64,000 nucleotides of DNA from Thermosyntropha sp. (GCF_017656155.1 NZ_JACDOH010000002.1:248001-312000); one strand, 5' to 3'; positions 37,039 to 47,078 are shown, counted from the first letter of the stretch. Made by a program: numbers and translations. Notes: generated by a model not told the origin, from the sequence alone.

Positions 37039-39816
37039 TTATTTGAGTTTTTCAACTACCCCGGCACAGCGTGAACAAAGGGTAGGATATTCACTATTCT
37101 GACCTACCGAAGGAGATATTATCCAGCAACGTTCACATTTTTCTCCTTCCGCTTTTTTAACTTCAACCCAGACCCCTTCAATTTCAGGAAGAGAGCGGGT
37201 ATCTTCCGGCCTTTCTCCCGCCGGTTTTATATCTACCCGGGAAGAAATAAAAATCTTATCCAAGAAAGAAACTTCATTTAAAACCTTAAGCCAATCTTCT
37301 TCAGCATAAATGGTTACCCATGCCCCTAATGAATGTCCTATAATCTTATTTGCCCGGGCCTCTTCCATAGCTTTAGTAACTACTTCCCGAACTTTAAGTA
37401 TTTTTTCCATTCTGTCTTCAATATCATGATCTTCGTATCCTTTAACTTCAGGCCATTCTAAAAGCTGGACACTTATAGGCTGTCCTTCTCTTCTCAGATA
37501 ACTCCAGATTTCTTCCGTAGTAAAAGCTAAAATAGGAGTTAAAAGCACAACCAGAGCATTAATAAGCTCATATAAAACGGTTTGCACTCCTCTTCTTCCT
37601 ATATCGTCAGGATGCGAACAGTAAAGTATATCTTTACAGATATCGAAATAAATGTTGCTTAAATCAACTGTACAGAAATTATGGATAGAATGGAAGACCA
37701 CATGAAACTCATAATTTTCATAAGCCCTTGTAACCCGCTCAATCAGTTTATCTAGCTTTATAAGTATCCATTTATCCATTTCAGACAATTTTTCATATTC
37801 TACCTTATGTTTATCCGGATCATAATCAAAAAGATTTCCTAATATAAAACGGCAGGTATTTCTTATTTTACGATAAGCTTCTGCACTCTGCCTTATTATA
37901 TTTTCTGATACTGCTACATCAGATCGATAATCAGCCGAAGAAACCCAAAGCCTTAAAATATCTGCCCCCATCTCTTCAATCATCTGCAAGGGATCAACCA
38001 CATTGCCTAAAGACTTTGACATCTTGCGTCCTTGTTCATCCACTACAAAACCATGGGTCAAGACGCTGCGATAAGGTGCCCTGCCTTTAACTGCCACTGC
38101 CGTAGACAATGATGAGTTGAACCATCCGCGATGCTGGTCGCTTCCCTCCAGATAAAGAGCTGCCGGCCACACTAAATCAGGATGAGTTTCCAAAACTGCC
38201 ATATGGCTGGAACCTGAATCAAACCACACATCCATAATGTCAGTTTCCTTACGGAAACTTAAGCTCCCGCATTTTTCGCATTTATATCCTTCAGGTAATA
38301 AATATTTCGCATCTTTTTCGAACCATATATCTGAACCAAATTCGGCAAAAAGCTGACTTACTCTCTCAATGGTGGCATCATTAATTACAGTTTCACCACA
38401 TTCTGTGCAGTAGAATATGGGTATAGGCACACCCCAAGTGCGCTGCCTTGAGATACACCAGTCTCCGCGGTCTCTGACCATATTATAAATTCTATCGCGT
38501 CCCCAGGCCGGAATCCAAGTTACCTCATCAATAGCCTCTAATGCTTCCTTACGGAAGTTTTCAATAGAGGCAAACCACTGTTCAGTAGCTCTGTAAATTA
38601 TAGGATTTTTACATCTCCAGCAATATGGATACTGATGCTCAATCTTTGAAGACTTTAAAAGCATACCTAAAGCTTCGAGCTCAGCAATAACATCCTTATT
38701 GGCATCATGTACAAAAAGCCCTTTAAACTTTCCAGCTTCTTCAGTAAAGTGTCCGCTGTTATCCACCGGTGATATAACTTCAAGACCGTATTGCCTGCCA
38801 ACATAGAAGTCATCTTCCCCATGTCCGGGAGCAGTATGAACACATCCGGTACCAGCTTCTAAAGTAACATGAGTGCCCAATATCACCAGAGAATCCCTTT
38901 CAAAAATAGGATGCCTGCATACAATCCTTTCCAGGTCTTTCCCTTTATATTCGTTTAAGATAACATAAGCATTCCAGCCTATTTCGCCGGCAACCTTTTC
39001 TAACAGTCCTCTTGCCAACACATATTTTTCTTTATTTACCTCTATAAGGACATAATCAAAATCAGGATGAACAGCTATCCCTGTATTGGCAGGAATAGTC
39101 CATGGAGTAGTTGTCCATATGATTACATAAGAATCTTCCGGAAGTACTCCCCGTCCGTCTTTTACCGGGAATTTTACATATATTGAAGGTGAAATTTTGC
39201 TGCTATATTCAATTTCAGCTTCAGCTAAAGCAGTTTCACAATCTGCACACCAGTAAACCGGCTTAAGCCCTTTATATATATATCCCTTTTTAGCCATTTC
39301 CCCAAAAACTTTTATTTGAATGGCTTCAAAATAAGGCTCCAGAGTAAGATAAGGCTTCTCCCAATCCCCTCTTACTCCCAATCTTTTAAACTGTTCTCTC
39401 TGGATATCTACATAACTTAATGCGTAATCCCTGCACTGACGCCGGAATTCCACCACATCAGTCTTATGCCGGTCTATACCCATCTTCTTGATAGCTTGCT
39501 GTTCAATGGGAAGGCCATGCGTATCCCAGCCGGGAACATAAGGAGCATCAAATCCGCTCATCGAACGATATTTCACAATTATATCCTTGAGGACTTTATT
39601 CAAAGTATGGCCTAGATGTATATTACCGTTGGCATAAGGAGGTCCATCATGCAAAATAAATTTAGGTTTTCCTACGTTTTTCTCCTGAACTTTATGATAT
39701 ATATCATTTTCTTCCCAAAACTTCAAAAATTCAGGCTCCCTCTTAGGCAAATTAGCCTTCATAGGAAATTGAGTTTGCGGTAAATTTAAAGTGCTGTCAT
39801 ACTTGCCTTTACCCAT
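37039..39816 (-). CDS. ileS: Isoleucyl-tRNA synthetase
   Basis: This class I synthetase charges tRNA-Ile. It has the HIGH signature as HLGH in PPYANGNIHLGHTLNK, the CP1 editing domain with TTTPWTIPANTGIAV, and the KMSKS loop in [12 protein letters not shown]-terminal zinc finger holds CERCW and CSRCAG. At 925 residues it has normal bacterial length. I prefer the ATG at 39816 (MGKGKYDSTLNLPQTQFP) to the one at 39849 because it has GAGGTGG about ten bases upstream and matches the family. A T-box leader precedes it. Confidence 0.96.
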   Translation of the reverse strand: MGKGKYDSTLNLPQTQFPMKANLPKREPEFLKFWEENDIYHKVQEKNVGKPKFILHDGPPYANGNIHLGHTLNKVLKDIIVKYRSMSGFDAPYVPGWDTHGLPIEQQAIKKMGIDRHKTDVVEFRRQCRDYALSYVDIQREQFKRLGVRGDWEKPYLTLEPYFEAIQIKVFGEMAKKGYIYKGLKPVYWCADCETALAEAEIEYSSKISPSIYVKFPVKDGRGVLPEDSYVIIWTTTPWTIPANTGIAVHPDFDYVLIEVNKEKYVLARGLLEKVAGEIGWNAYVILNEYKGKDLERIVCRHPIFERDSLVILGTHVTLEAGTGCVHTAPGHGEDDFYVGRQYGLEVISPVDNSGHFTEEAGKFKGLFVHDANKDVIAELEALGMLLKSSKIEHQYPYCWRCKNPIIYRATEQWFASIENFRKEALEAIDEVTWIPAWGRDRIYNMVRDRGDWCISRQRTWGVPIPIFYCTECGETVINDATIERVSQLFAEFGSDIWFEKDAKYLLPEGYKCEKCGSLSFRKETDIMDVWFDSGSSHMAVLETHPDLVWPAALYLEGSDQHRGWFNSSLSTAVAVKGRAPYRSVLTHGFVVDEQGRKMSKSLGNVVDPLQMIEEMGADILRLWVSSADYRSDVAVSENIIRQSAEAYRKIRNTCRFILGNLFDYDPDKHKVEYEKLSEMDKWILIKLDKLIERVTRAYENYEFHVVFHSIHNFCTVDLSNIYFDICKDILYCSHPDDIGRRGVQTVLYELINALVVLLTPILAFTTEEIWSYLRREGQPISVQLLEWPEVKGYEDHDIEDRMEKILKVREVVTKAMEEARANKIIGHSLGAWVTIYAEEDWLKVLNEVSFLDKIFISSRVDIKPAGERPEDTRSLPEIEGVWVEVKKAEGEKCERCWIISPSVGQNSEYPTLCSRCAGVVEKLK

Positions 39817-39854
39817 TTTCCTCTTACCACCTCGCCAGATTATTTTCATTTAAA

Positions 39855-40115
39855 TCAACAAAAACCTTTCATCCTCCAGGGACGAAAGGTTTGCTTCCGC
39901 GGTACCACCCTTATAGTGTTTTTAAAAACACCACTCTCATGCTCCATAACGCGAGCAGCGTTCAAACCTACTCGTCAATCTCAACTTTCGGCTTGAAAGC
40001 TCACGGGTGATCTTCAGCCAGAAATCAGCTATCCGGCTTCCACCATCCCGGACTCGCTTAAAGCTGAAAAATCCGCCTACTCTCCCGCTCATCGCCATGA
40101 ATATTCATTTTACCT
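39855..40115 (-). promoter_or_regulatory. T-box riboswitch controlling ileS
   Basis: On the minus strand the leader carries the T-box sequence AGGGTGGTACCGCG at 39911-39898, the part that pairs with the acceptor end of uncharged tRNA. The terminator AACCTTTC/GAAAGGTT follows at about 39860-39892, with T residues after it. Stem I features are visible upstream (GAGAGTA and GGTGGAAGCC). An ATC isoleucine codon at 40011-40009, in the context GAAGATCACC, is the likely specifier. Uncharged tRNA-Ile should stabilise the antiterminator and turn ileS on. Confidence 0.93.
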
Positions 40116-40184
40116 GAAAATCGTATTTATTGTAGCATATACCACCTTACAAGGCAACTATTACCGCTTTTTAAGCACAAAAAA

Positions 40185-40811
40185 TCAAAAATTTTTACAG
40201 CACAAATCATTTATTATGCATTTTATACACTCCGGCCGGCGGGCCTTGCACACCCGGCGTCCATGAAAAATAAAAAGGTGATGAGCCCTGCCCCACAATT
40301 CAACTGAAATCAAATCCTTAAGCTCATATTCAGTTTTGATTGGATTATCTGTTTGGACTAAACCCAGGCGGTTGACTACCCTGTGCACATGAGTATCTAC
40401 ACCTAACCCCGGTTTGCCAAAACCTACTGATAAAACTACATTGGCCGTTTTTCGTCCCACCCCGGGCAGTTTCATAAGCTCTTCAAAATCATCCGGCACC
40501 TTGCCGTCATAAAAATCAATCAGAAACCTGGCCATATTCTTTAAATTTTTAGCCTTGCTCCTGTAAAGCCCCACTTTTTTTATCTTTTCCTCCAACTCTT
40601 TTAAATCTGCTTTTGCCATAGCTTCCGGAGTATTATAAACAGCAAAAAGCTCCGGGGTAACTTTATTCACCTGTTTATCAGTAGTTTGAGCCGACAATAT
40701 AACTGCCACCAAAAGCTCAAAAAAAGAATTATATTTAAGCATAGTCCCCGCATCAGGGTATTCCAAGAAAAGCCTTTCAAGTATAAGGCTGCACCTATCT
40801 TTTTTATCCAC
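40185..40811 (-). CDS. nth: Endonuclease III
   Basis: Nth removes oxidised pyrimidines from DNA and nicks the abasic site. The 208-residue protein has the helix-hairpin-helix LPGVGRKTANVVL, the catalytic lysine in TTDKQVNKV, the aspartate in GVDTHVHRV, and a [4Fe-4S] loop with spacing C-x6-C-x2-C-x5-C (CKARRPECIKC and on). The start is a GTG behind AGGGGG. It stands alone between the amino-acid transporter terminator and the ileS T-box. Confidence 0.95.
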   Translation of the reverse strand: MDKKDRCSLILERLFLEYPDAGTMLKYNSFFELLVAVILSAQTTDKQVNKVTPELFAVYNTPEAMAKADLKELEEKIKKVGLYRSKAKNLKNMARFLIDFYDGKVPDDFEELMKLPGVGRKTANVVLSVGFGKPGLGVDTHVHRVVNRLGLVQTDNPIKTEYELKDLISVELWGRAHHLFIFHGRRVCKARRPECIKCIINDLCCKNF

Positions 40812-40824
40812 CTCAAATCCCCCT

Positions 40825-40858
40825 AAAGCAAAAGCCTACCTTTTATATAAAGGCAGGC
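40825..40858 (-). terminator. Terminator between the ABC transporter operon and nth
   Basis: GCCTGCCTTTATATAAAAGGTAGGC forms a long stem on the minus strand (written here as one palindrome in two halves: GCCTGCCTTT and AAAGGTAGGC), followed by TTTTGCTTT. Confidence 0.75.
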
Positions 40859-40878
40859 AGAACCATTAATTTTGAAAT

Positions 40879-41601
40879 TTATAAAACTTTGCTTAAAAAA
40901 GACTGGGTTCGCGGATTTTTAGGATCAGTAAAAATCTGTTCAGGAAGTCCTTCTTCTACAATCTGTCCTTCATCCATAAATATAACCCTGTCTCCAACTT
41001 CCCGGGCAAAACCCATTTCATGAGTCACCACTACCATAGTCATTCCTTCTAAGGCTAAATCTTTCATTACCGACAAAACCTCGCCTACCATTTCTGGATC
41101 TAAAGCAGAAGTAGGCTCATCAAAGAGCATAACTTTAGGCTGCATAGCTAACGCTCTGGCAATTGCAACCCTCTGTTTCTGGCCTCCAGACAAATTAGCC
41201 GGATAAACATGGGCTTTATCTTCCAGTCCTACTTTTCTTAAAAGCTCCATGGCTAAATCATCTGCTTCATTCTTAGGCATGCCTTTTATCTTTATAGGCG
41301 CAATAGTTATATTTTCCAAAGTAGTTTTATGAGGAAAAAGGTTGAAATGTTGAAAAACCATGCCCATTTTTTGGCGCACTTTATTTATATCTGTTTTAGG
41401 ATCAGTTACTTCTTCTCCATCAACATAAATATGTCCTTTATTTACCTTTTCCAGCTGATTTATACACCTGAGCAAAGTGCTTTTGCCCGAACCTGAAGGT
41501 CCTATAACACATACTACCTCACGTGGCTTTATGTGAAGGTTAATACCCTTTAATACTTCTAATTTGCCAAAGCTTTTATATACACCAACTATATCTATCA
41601 C
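40879..41601 (-). CDS. glnQ: Polar amino-acid ABC transporter, ATP-binding protein
   Basis: The 240-residue ATPase has Walker [10 protein letters not shown], the signature [15 protein letters not shown], Walker [14 protein letters not shown] and the H-loop VTHEMGF. It belongs to the GlnQ/HisP family that powers uptake of glutamine and other polar amino acids. The GTG start overlaps the permease stop by four bases. Last gene of a three-gene operon. The exact amino acid is not determined by sequence. Confidence 0.93.
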   Translation of the reverse strand: MIDIVGVYKSFGKLEVLKGINLHIKPREVVCVIGPSGSGKSTLLRCINQLEKVNKGHIYVDGEEVTDPKTDINKVRQKMGMVFQHFNLFPHKTTLENITIAPIKIKGMPKNEADDLAMELLRKVGLEDKAHVYPANLSGGQKQRVAIARALAMQPKVMLFDEPTSALDPEMVGEVLSVMKDLALEGMTMVVVTHEMGFAREVGDRVIFMDEGQIVEEGLPEQIFTDPKNPRTQSFLSKVL

Positions 41602-42287
41602 CCGGTAGCTAACCTCCTTTCCACATAATCACCCAGAAGACCCAAACTCTTAGTTATAACAAAATAGATAATAGCCACTGCACCCCATACCCATGCTGCC
41701 TGATAGGTATTGGCATAAACTAAATTCCCCCGGTAGGTTAGCTCTGCCACCGCAATAGTTGATACCAAAGAAGTATCTTTCAAAAGAGCAATAAATTCGT
41801 TTATAAGAGGAGGTATAACAATCTTATAAGCCTGGGGCAGTATAATATAGGTCATGGCTTGTCTCTCATTCATTCCCAACGAACGGGCAGCTTCCATCTG
41901 ACCTTTGTCAACTGCCTGAATACCAGCTCGGACTATCTCTCCTATATAAGCTCCGCTGTTCAAACCACAGGCAATAATAGCCGAAGTAAAAGCCTCATCT
42001 ACACCAAAATAAGGTAAAACTCCGAAATGCAGGAGCAGTATCTGCACAAAAAGAGGTGTTCCCCGGAAAAAATCAATATAAGCAACAGAAATTGACCGCA
42101 AAATCCGATTCTTCGAAAGCCTGAACAAACCAGCAAACAAACCTAAAACCATACCCATTGCCACTGATAAAGCCGTAACCTCAATTGTTATCCAGGCTCC
42201 TTCCAAAAAATACGGCATATTTTCATATACAACCTGAAATCCTCTGATTTCAAAAAGACTGTCTATTATGCCATAAAATCCCGACAA
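41598..42287 (-). CDS. glnP: Polar amino-acid ABC transporter, permease
   Basis: The 229-residue membrane protein has about five hydrophobic segments and the HisM-type permease loop [21 protein letters not shown], which contacts the ATPase. The [17 protein letters not shown] segment is also typical. The TTG start has AGGAGG nine bases upstream. Only one permease gene is present, so it probably works as a homodimer. Confidence 0.93.
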   Translation of the reverse strand: MSGFYGIIDSLFEIRGFQVVYENMPYFLEGAWITIEVTALSVAMGMVLGLFAGLFRLSKNRILRSISVAYIDFFRGTPLFVQILLLHFGVLPYFGVDEAFTSAIIACGLNSGAYIGEIVRAGIQAVDKGQMEAARSLGMNERQAMTYIILPQAYKIVIPPLINEFIALLKDTSLVSTIAVAELTYRGNLVYANTYQAAWVWGAVAIIYFVITKSLGLLGDYVERRLATG

Positions 42288-42314
42288 CGGTTATTCCTCC
42301 TATCAAACAAACTG

Positions 42315-42340
42315 AAAGCGCGAGTCCGCTCTCGCGCTTT
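42315..42340 (-). other. Intercistronic hairpin between binding-protein and permease genes
   Basis: AAAGCGCGAG and CTCGCGCTTT form a perfect ten-base stem with a six-base loop inside the operon, with a short A/T tail. Such hairpins usually raise the amount of binding protein over the membrane parts by protecting the first message or by partial termination. Confidence 0.7.
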
Positions 42341-42372
42341 TAGTATTATACCTGATAACTGATTATTAATCA

Positions 42373-43158
42373 TTATTTCTCAAAATATTTTTTATAAATC
42401 TTATCATAAGTGCCATTTTCTTTCACTTTGGCCAAACCTTCATTAAGCATGTTCAAAAGCTCGGTGTTTCCTTTCTTTACAGCTATACCGTATTTGTCAT
42501 CAGCAGAAAATACTTCTCCTACCATCTTTATATTAGCATCTTCAGTGGTTAATATATAGTTCAAGGTAACCGGATGATCGTTAATAACCGCATCAACACC
42601 GCCTTTTTTAAGCTCCATAAAAGCCTCTCCTACATCTTTAAACAGCTTTACTTCAGTAGAAGGATCTTTTTCCTTAACTTTATCACAGTAAGCTGCCCCT
42701 ATTGTTCCAGTCTGAGCTGCCAACCTTTTGCCTTTTAAATCTTCAGTTCCATTAATATCAGTGTTATCGTTTCGAACTGCAACAATTAATCCGGCATCAA
42801 AATAAGGTTCAGTAAAATCTACCACTTCCAGCCTATCAGGGGTAATAGACATGCCGGATATTGCAGCATCAATTTTGCCCTGCTGAACGGCAGGAACTAA
42901 AGCTTCAAACGCCATATGTTTCACTTCTACTTCATATCCTTGAACTTCGCCAATAGCCTTAATCAGATCAATATCAAACCCAACTAATTCCCCTTTTTCC
43001 TGAGACTCGAACGGCGGGAAGGTAGCATTAGTCCCCACTATAATCTTCTTAGCCTTTTCTTCGGAATTATCAGCTGCTTCCCCTCCACAGCCAATAACAG
43101 TAAACATAAGGCCTAAAATTAATAAACTGCTTAACAATAGACGCCATTTACTTTTCAA
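42373..43158 (-). CDS. glnH: Polar amino-acid ABC transporter, substrate-binding lipoprotein
   Basis: The 261-residue protein has a lipoprotein signal: basic start MKSKWRLLLSSLL, hydrophobic core, and a lipobox ending VIGC with the modified cysteine at about residue 24. The mature part is a family 3 binding protein (VGFDIDLIKAIGE; FTEPYFDAGLIVAVR; ISGMSITPDRLEVVDF). It delivers amino acids such as glutamine to the permease. The start is a TTG nine bases after AGGAG. Confidence 0.93.
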   Translation of the reverse strand: MKSKWRLLLSSLLILGLMFTVIGCGGEAADNSEEKAKKIIVGTNATFPPFESQEKGELVGFDIDLIKAIGEVQGYEVEVKHMAFEALVPAVQQGKIDAAISGMSITPDRLEVVDFTEPYFDAGLIVAVRNDNTDINGTEDLKGKRLAAQTGTIGAAYCDKVKEKDPSTEVKLFKDVGEAFMELKKGGVDAVINDHPVTLNYILTTEDANIKMVGEVFSADDKYGIAVKKGNTELLNMLNEGLAKVKENGTYDKIYKKYFEK

Positions 43159-43195
43159 TTTTTATCACTCCTGTCACTTTATCTTAACAATCATA

Positions 43196-43224
43196 ATTAT
43201 ACAATTAGATGTATTATTCGACAA
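43196..43224 (-). promoter_or_regulatory. Promoter of the amino-acid transporter operon
   Basis: On the minus strand TTGTCG (43224-43219) and TATAAT (43201-43196) are 17 bases apart, about 40 bases before the glnH start. Confidence 0.7.
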
Positions 43225-43418
43225 TAGTTTATCATTAAATGCTTATATTTATTTGCTTCTCCTATTTTTTTATGTATATTTTTTCAAAATATCCTTAATT
43301 TGAATAATTATTATCATTTAAAAATTTTTATACATTTTCTGCGTCAAAATATGTTATTATATGTAGGCAGTTGTAACTTCATCAGGAGTAAATCTTTTAT
43401 AGAAACGAGGTAAACAAT

Positions 43419-44324
43419 ATGCAGCTTTTTACCAGCAACAAACAACTTAAAGCTGAAACAAGTATGCTTTTTGTCGCTTTTATATGGGGAGCTACTTTCG
43501 TAGTGGTTAAAAATGCTTTAGCCGATATAAGTCCGTTCTGGTTTTTAGCCCTTCGCTTTATAATTGCATTTATAGTTTTAGCCTTTCTGGCATTTGATAG
43601 TATAAAATCCATAAATTCTTCTACCATATTTTACGGCTCTGTTATCGGCTTCTTTCTTTTTATAGGCTTTGCTTTTCAAACTGTCGGTCTTAAATATACT
43701 ACCTCTTCCAATGCAGGCTTTATTACTGGATTAAGCGTAGTTTTAGTACCGGTTATATATTCTTTAATGTACAAAAAAATCCCGGAATTTAAAACTTGCC
43801 TGGCCTCCTTGCTGGCCTTAATTGGTTTGTTTCTGCTTTCATTCTATACTAACAGCTTTAACTTAAACTACGGAGATTTTTTAGTTCTTATATGTTCATT
43901 GGGTTTTGCCCTGCATATTATTTTAGTAGACAGATATTCTCATAAGCATAATCCAGTGGCTATAACCGGAGTGCAAATTTTATTTGTAGGCATTTTTTCG
44001 CTTTTAATCGCAGTATTCGTCGAACCTTTTCCTCATTCTCTTACTTACAATGCAGTAAGTGCTATTCTTATAACTTCAATTTTAGCTACTGATTTAGCTT
44101 TTCTTTTACAAAACAGTATGCAAAAACACAGCACTCCAACCAGGTTCGCCATAATCCTTACCACTGAGCCGGTATTTGCTGCTTTAACTGCATATCTGTG
44201 GGCAGGAGAAATCTTATCTACCCGCGGCATAATCGGTGCTTTATTTATCTTGATTTCAATGTTTATATCAGTCCTTTTCCCAACCCATTCAAAAAAAGAA
44301 GAGGTTTTAGACGAATCTGCCTGA
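43419..44324 (+). CDS. EamA/DMT family transporter
   Basis: The 301-residue protein has ten hydrophobic segments in two EamA halves; the first starts ETSMLFVAFIWGATFVVVKN and the second LVLICSLGFALHIILVDRYS. Members export metabolites such as amino acids; the substrate is unknown. The ATG has GAGGT seven bases upstream. It is a single gene divergent from the glnH operon and converges on yggU at a shared terminator. Confidence 0.9.
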   Translation: MQLFTSNKQLKAETSMLFVAFIWGATFVVVKNALADISPFWFLALRFIIAFIVLAFLAFDSIKSINSSTIFYGSVIGFFLFIGFAFQTVGLKYTTSSNAGFITGLSVVLVPVIYSLMYKKIPEFKTCLASLLALIGLFLLSFYTNSFNLNYGDFLVLICSLGFALHIILVDRYSHKHNPVAITGVQILFVGIFSLLIAVFVEPFPHSLTYNAVSAILITSILATDLAFLLQNSMQKHSTPTRFAIILTTEPVFAALTAYLWAGEILSTRGIIGALFILISMFISVLFPTHSKKEEVLDESA

Positions 44325-44340
44325 AACCTCTTCTGAATTT
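44291..44340. terminator. Bidirectional terminator between the EamA gene and yggU
   Basis: AGAAGAGGTTT (44297-44307) and AAACCTCTTCT (44324-44334) form an 11-base stem that includes the stop of the EamA gene. On the minus strand it is followed by TTTTTTTG, on the plus strand by GAATTTTT. Confidence 0.8.
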
Positions 44341-44341
44341 T

Positions 44342-44629
44342 TCAACATTTTATCTTTTCCCGAAAATACTGCTCATTTATACCTCTTACTTCAATAACCT
44401 TACGGCGTGAATTTTCACCTTTTAATATAAGGACATTGCTCTTTGCAATCCTCAGCACATCAGCAAGAAATGAGATTAAAGCCTTATTAGCCTCTCCTTC
44501 AACCGGTGGTGCATTAAGTTTTATTTTCAAGATTCCGGCTTCATCTCCCACAATCTGATTGCGAGAAGAGCGCGGAATTACTTTAACATTAAAACGTACT
44601 CCATCATCAGTGTTAACTATTTCAATCAT
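44342..44629 (-). CDS. yggU: DUF167 (YggU-like) protein
   Basis: A 95-residue protein of the YggU family, recognisable from VKVIPRSSRNQIVG and KIKLNAPPVEGEANKALI. Its function is unknown, and it often lies near the ylm/divIVA division cluster, as here. Its ATG overlaps the end of divIVA by eight bases. It is the last gene of a long minus-strand run. Confidence 0.9.
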   Translation of the reverse strand: MIEIVNTDDGVRFNVKVIPRSSRNQIVGDEAGILKIKLNAPPVEGEANKALISFLADVLRIAKSNVLILKGENSRRKVIEVRGINEQYFREKIKC

Positions 44630-45131
44630 TTGCCTCTTCCTTCTTCAAAGTTAATTTATCAAGCTTTTCCATAATATCTTTTACATCTTTGCTGTAAAAA
44701 AACTCAGACATCTCATCAATCTTACGCTGATTTTTCTCTAAAAGCTCAAGTTCACTGGTAATCTGGGCTTTCATTTCCGCCCCGAAAATATTTAATCTTT
44801 TTATAATCTCTTGATATATAAAAAGCATTTCCGCTATTTTCTGTTTAGCATTCTCCAAGATAAATTCTGCCTCTTTGCGTGCATTATTCTTATATTCCTC
44901 GGCTGCCTGCTGGGCTAAAAGCAGGCTGTTATTCATGGTCTCCTCTAATTTACGATACTTTGCAAGCTCATATTCTAATTGCTGAATATTTTCTTTCAAA
45001 CGCGCATTTTCGCTGTATAATGATTCATAATTCTGTGCAATATGATATAAAAAATTCTTTACTTCTTCCTCCTTAAATCCTCTCATTGCCCGGCTGAATT
45101 GCTGGTTCCTTATTTCCATAGGTGTAATCAT
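44622..45131 (-). CDS. divIVA: DivIVA-domain cell-division protein
   Basis: The protein has about 169 residues. It starts MITPMEIRNQQFSRAMRGF, the lipid-binding DivIVA N-terminus, followed by a long coiled coil. DivIVA marks curved membrane at the septum and poles. I chose the ATG at 45131, eight bases after GGAGG; an in-frame start at 45152 would run into the ribosome site. It lies at the end of the ylm-type cluster, as in other Firmicutes. Confidence 0.9.
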   Translation of the reverse strand: MITPMEIRNQQFSRAMRGFKEEEVKNFLYHIAQNYESLYSENARLKENIQQLEYELAKYRKLEETMNNSLLLAQQAAEEYKNNARKEAEFILENAKQKIAEMLFIYQEIIKRLNIFGAEMKAQITSELELLEKNQRKIDEMSEFFYSKDVKDIMEKLDKLTLKKEEAND

Positions 45132-45152
45132 ATATGCTGCCTCCCCTTTCAA

Positions 45153-47063
45153 TTAAATTAAAAACAACGGATGTGAAGTTAACCCTTGCGGGAACAACTC
45201 TAAAAGCTTCATAAATCCCGGCTTTAAATTTAAAACCCCATTTTTAATCTGATATACTGCATCTTTATAAATCCTCAAAACTTTAGAGAGCTTTTCATCA
45301 TCATAAAACTGTCCGTCTATCCTGATATATTTGAGTCCGGCAGCAGCCAACCGGGGAAGATAAGGAAACAAACACAACTCGTGGGGATAAAAAATATAAT
45401 TGCGGCACCTGTCATCTGTTTTTATCGGATATTTTTGCCCTATCTCATCATAAAAAGCATAAGTGTTATGATAACACAATCCGCATTTCAATTCAGATTT
45501 AATTTTAGATTCACCTTTAGGAACACAAAAGTCAGTTATCATACCGCAAAGAGGTCCCTGCACCATAAACTCAATATTATTATTTTCTTTAAGCAACAAA
45601 CTTAAATTTGAAAAATTAAGCTCCTGAGAAGCATATATACGTTTTATCCCCATCTTATTAAGGAATTCCGCTGCCTTATGGTTACAGATGTTAAATCCCC
45701 ATCCTCCTCTTATCTCTTTACCCGTCTTTTGTAATAACCTTAAACTTCCCCAGTCATGAACTATGAAACCATCTAAAAAAGGCATGTTCTTAAGCTCAAG
45801 CAATTCTTCAAATATTGATAAGTCCTGTTCGGTCATAATACGGGGAAGTTCTAAAAATACCCGGGAAGTATGAGAACGCGCCAAACTTAAAGCCTCATCT
45901 ATATTTTCATTCTTCCATCCACAATCATCTGGAAATAAATGACCATATTCTACTATCAGATTATCTGCTCCAATATTAAGGGCAATTTCAAAAGCAGAAA
46001 GGCTTCCTACCTTAACACTAATCTCTTCAATACTGCATTCAGCTAAAATCTTAATATCCTCATCCACATAATTATCTTCATTCAACTTTTTTAAGATTCG
46101 GGGGGCAGTAGGAAAAAAAGGTTCTCTTTCCCCAGTAATCCCTATTGATTCTATATCCAGCCTTTTAAATAGACTGCCTACAGTAAAATCCCTTACCCTT
46201 TTTTCGTAAAGCTTCTCATATTCTTTCTTATCGAATTCTTCTTCGTCACATGATGCTTCCAATTTATCTAAAGCCTGCCGATATATCCTGACCAGATGCG
46301 ACAAATAATCGGCACTGCGCATTCTTCCTTCAATCTTGAAAGAAAGGACTCCAGCTTCTATAAGTTTTTTAAGATAAGGATAAAGACACAAATCCTTATG
46401 AGCTAAATAATATAACTTTTCAGCTCCTTTTTGCCCATTCTTCTCTACATAATAAGGCCACCGGCAAGGTTTTATACACCTTCCGCGGTTTCCGCTTTCT
46501 CCAGCAATGAAGCTGCTCATATAGCACTGACCTGTATGTGAAATACATATATCCCCATGAACAAAAAATTCAATACCAATAGATGTTTCCTGACTAATCT
46601 TTTTTATCTCCTGAAGAGATAAATTTTTAGAAAGTATCACCCGACTGAAACCTAAATTCTGCATAAACCTGGCAGATTCACTGCTGCCAACGCCCATCTG
46701 CACACTGGCATGAAGCGGAATGTCAAGCCCTAGTTCTTCACAAAGAGGAATTAAGGCTACATCCTGAATGATAACTGCATCTGCTCCTATTTCCTGCAGA
46801 AATAAAAGATGATCTTTTATTTCTGTGAGTTCATTCTCATAATACAAATTGTTAACCGTAACATACATCTTTTTGCCCTGATCATGCAGATATTTGGCTA
46901 TATCTGAAAGCTCATTATCTGTAAAATTGAAATCGGCCATGAGAAGACGCATATTAAACTTTTTGCTTCCAACATACACAGCATCTGCTCCTGCTTCAGC
47001 TACCGCTTTTACTACCTCCCACTTACCAGCTGGAGCAAGCAATTCAACTTCTTTATGACTCAT
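45153..47063 (-). CDS. U32 family peptidase-like protein (RlhA/TrhP family)
   Basis: The 636-residue protein starts VELLAPAGKWEVVKAVAEAG and has the U32 signature in EFFVHGDICISHTGQCYMSS with GNRGRCIKPCR; these cysteines probably bind an iron-sulfur cluster. A second half repeats a TIM-barrel-like region with a C-terminal CGLCYHNTY motif. U32 proteins are annotated as collagenases, but the characterised E. coli members hydroxylate tRNA or 23S rRNA uridines or cytidines. Its target is unknown. It lies in the division cluster between yggT and divIVA, where B. subtilis has ylmH. Confidence 0.88.
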   Translation of the reverse strand: MSHKEVELLAPAGKWEVVKAVAEAGADAVYVGSKKFNMRLLMADFNFTDNELSDIAKYLHDQGKKMYVTVNNLYYENELTEIKDHLLFLQEIGADAVIIQDVALIPLCEELGLDIPLHASVQMGVGSSESARFMQNLGFSRVILSKNLSLQEIKKISQETSIGIEFFVHGDICISHTGQCYMSSFIAGESGNRGRCIKPCRWPYYVEKNGQKGAEKLYYLAHKDLCLYPYLKKLIEAGVLSFKIEGRMRSADYLSHLVRIYRQALDKLEASCDEEEFDKKEYEKLYEKRVRDFTVGSLFKRLDIESIGITGEREPFFPTAPRILKKLNEDNYVDEDIKILAECSIEEISVKVGSLSAFEIALNIGADNLIVEYGHLFPDDCGWKNENIDEALSLARSHTSRVFLELPRIMTEQDLSIFEELLELKNMPFLDGFIVHDWGSLRLLQKTGKEIRGGWGFNICNHKAAEFLNKMGIKRIYASQELNFSNLSLLLKENNNIEFMVQGPLCGMITDFCVPKGESKIKSELKCGLCYHNTYAFYDEIGQKYPIKTDDRCRNYIFYPHELCLFPYLPRLAAAGLKYIRIDGQFYDDEKLSKVLRIYKDAVYQIKNGVLNLKPGFMKLLELFPQGLTSHPLFLI

Positions 47064-47078
47064 ATCCCTATTTACTCC

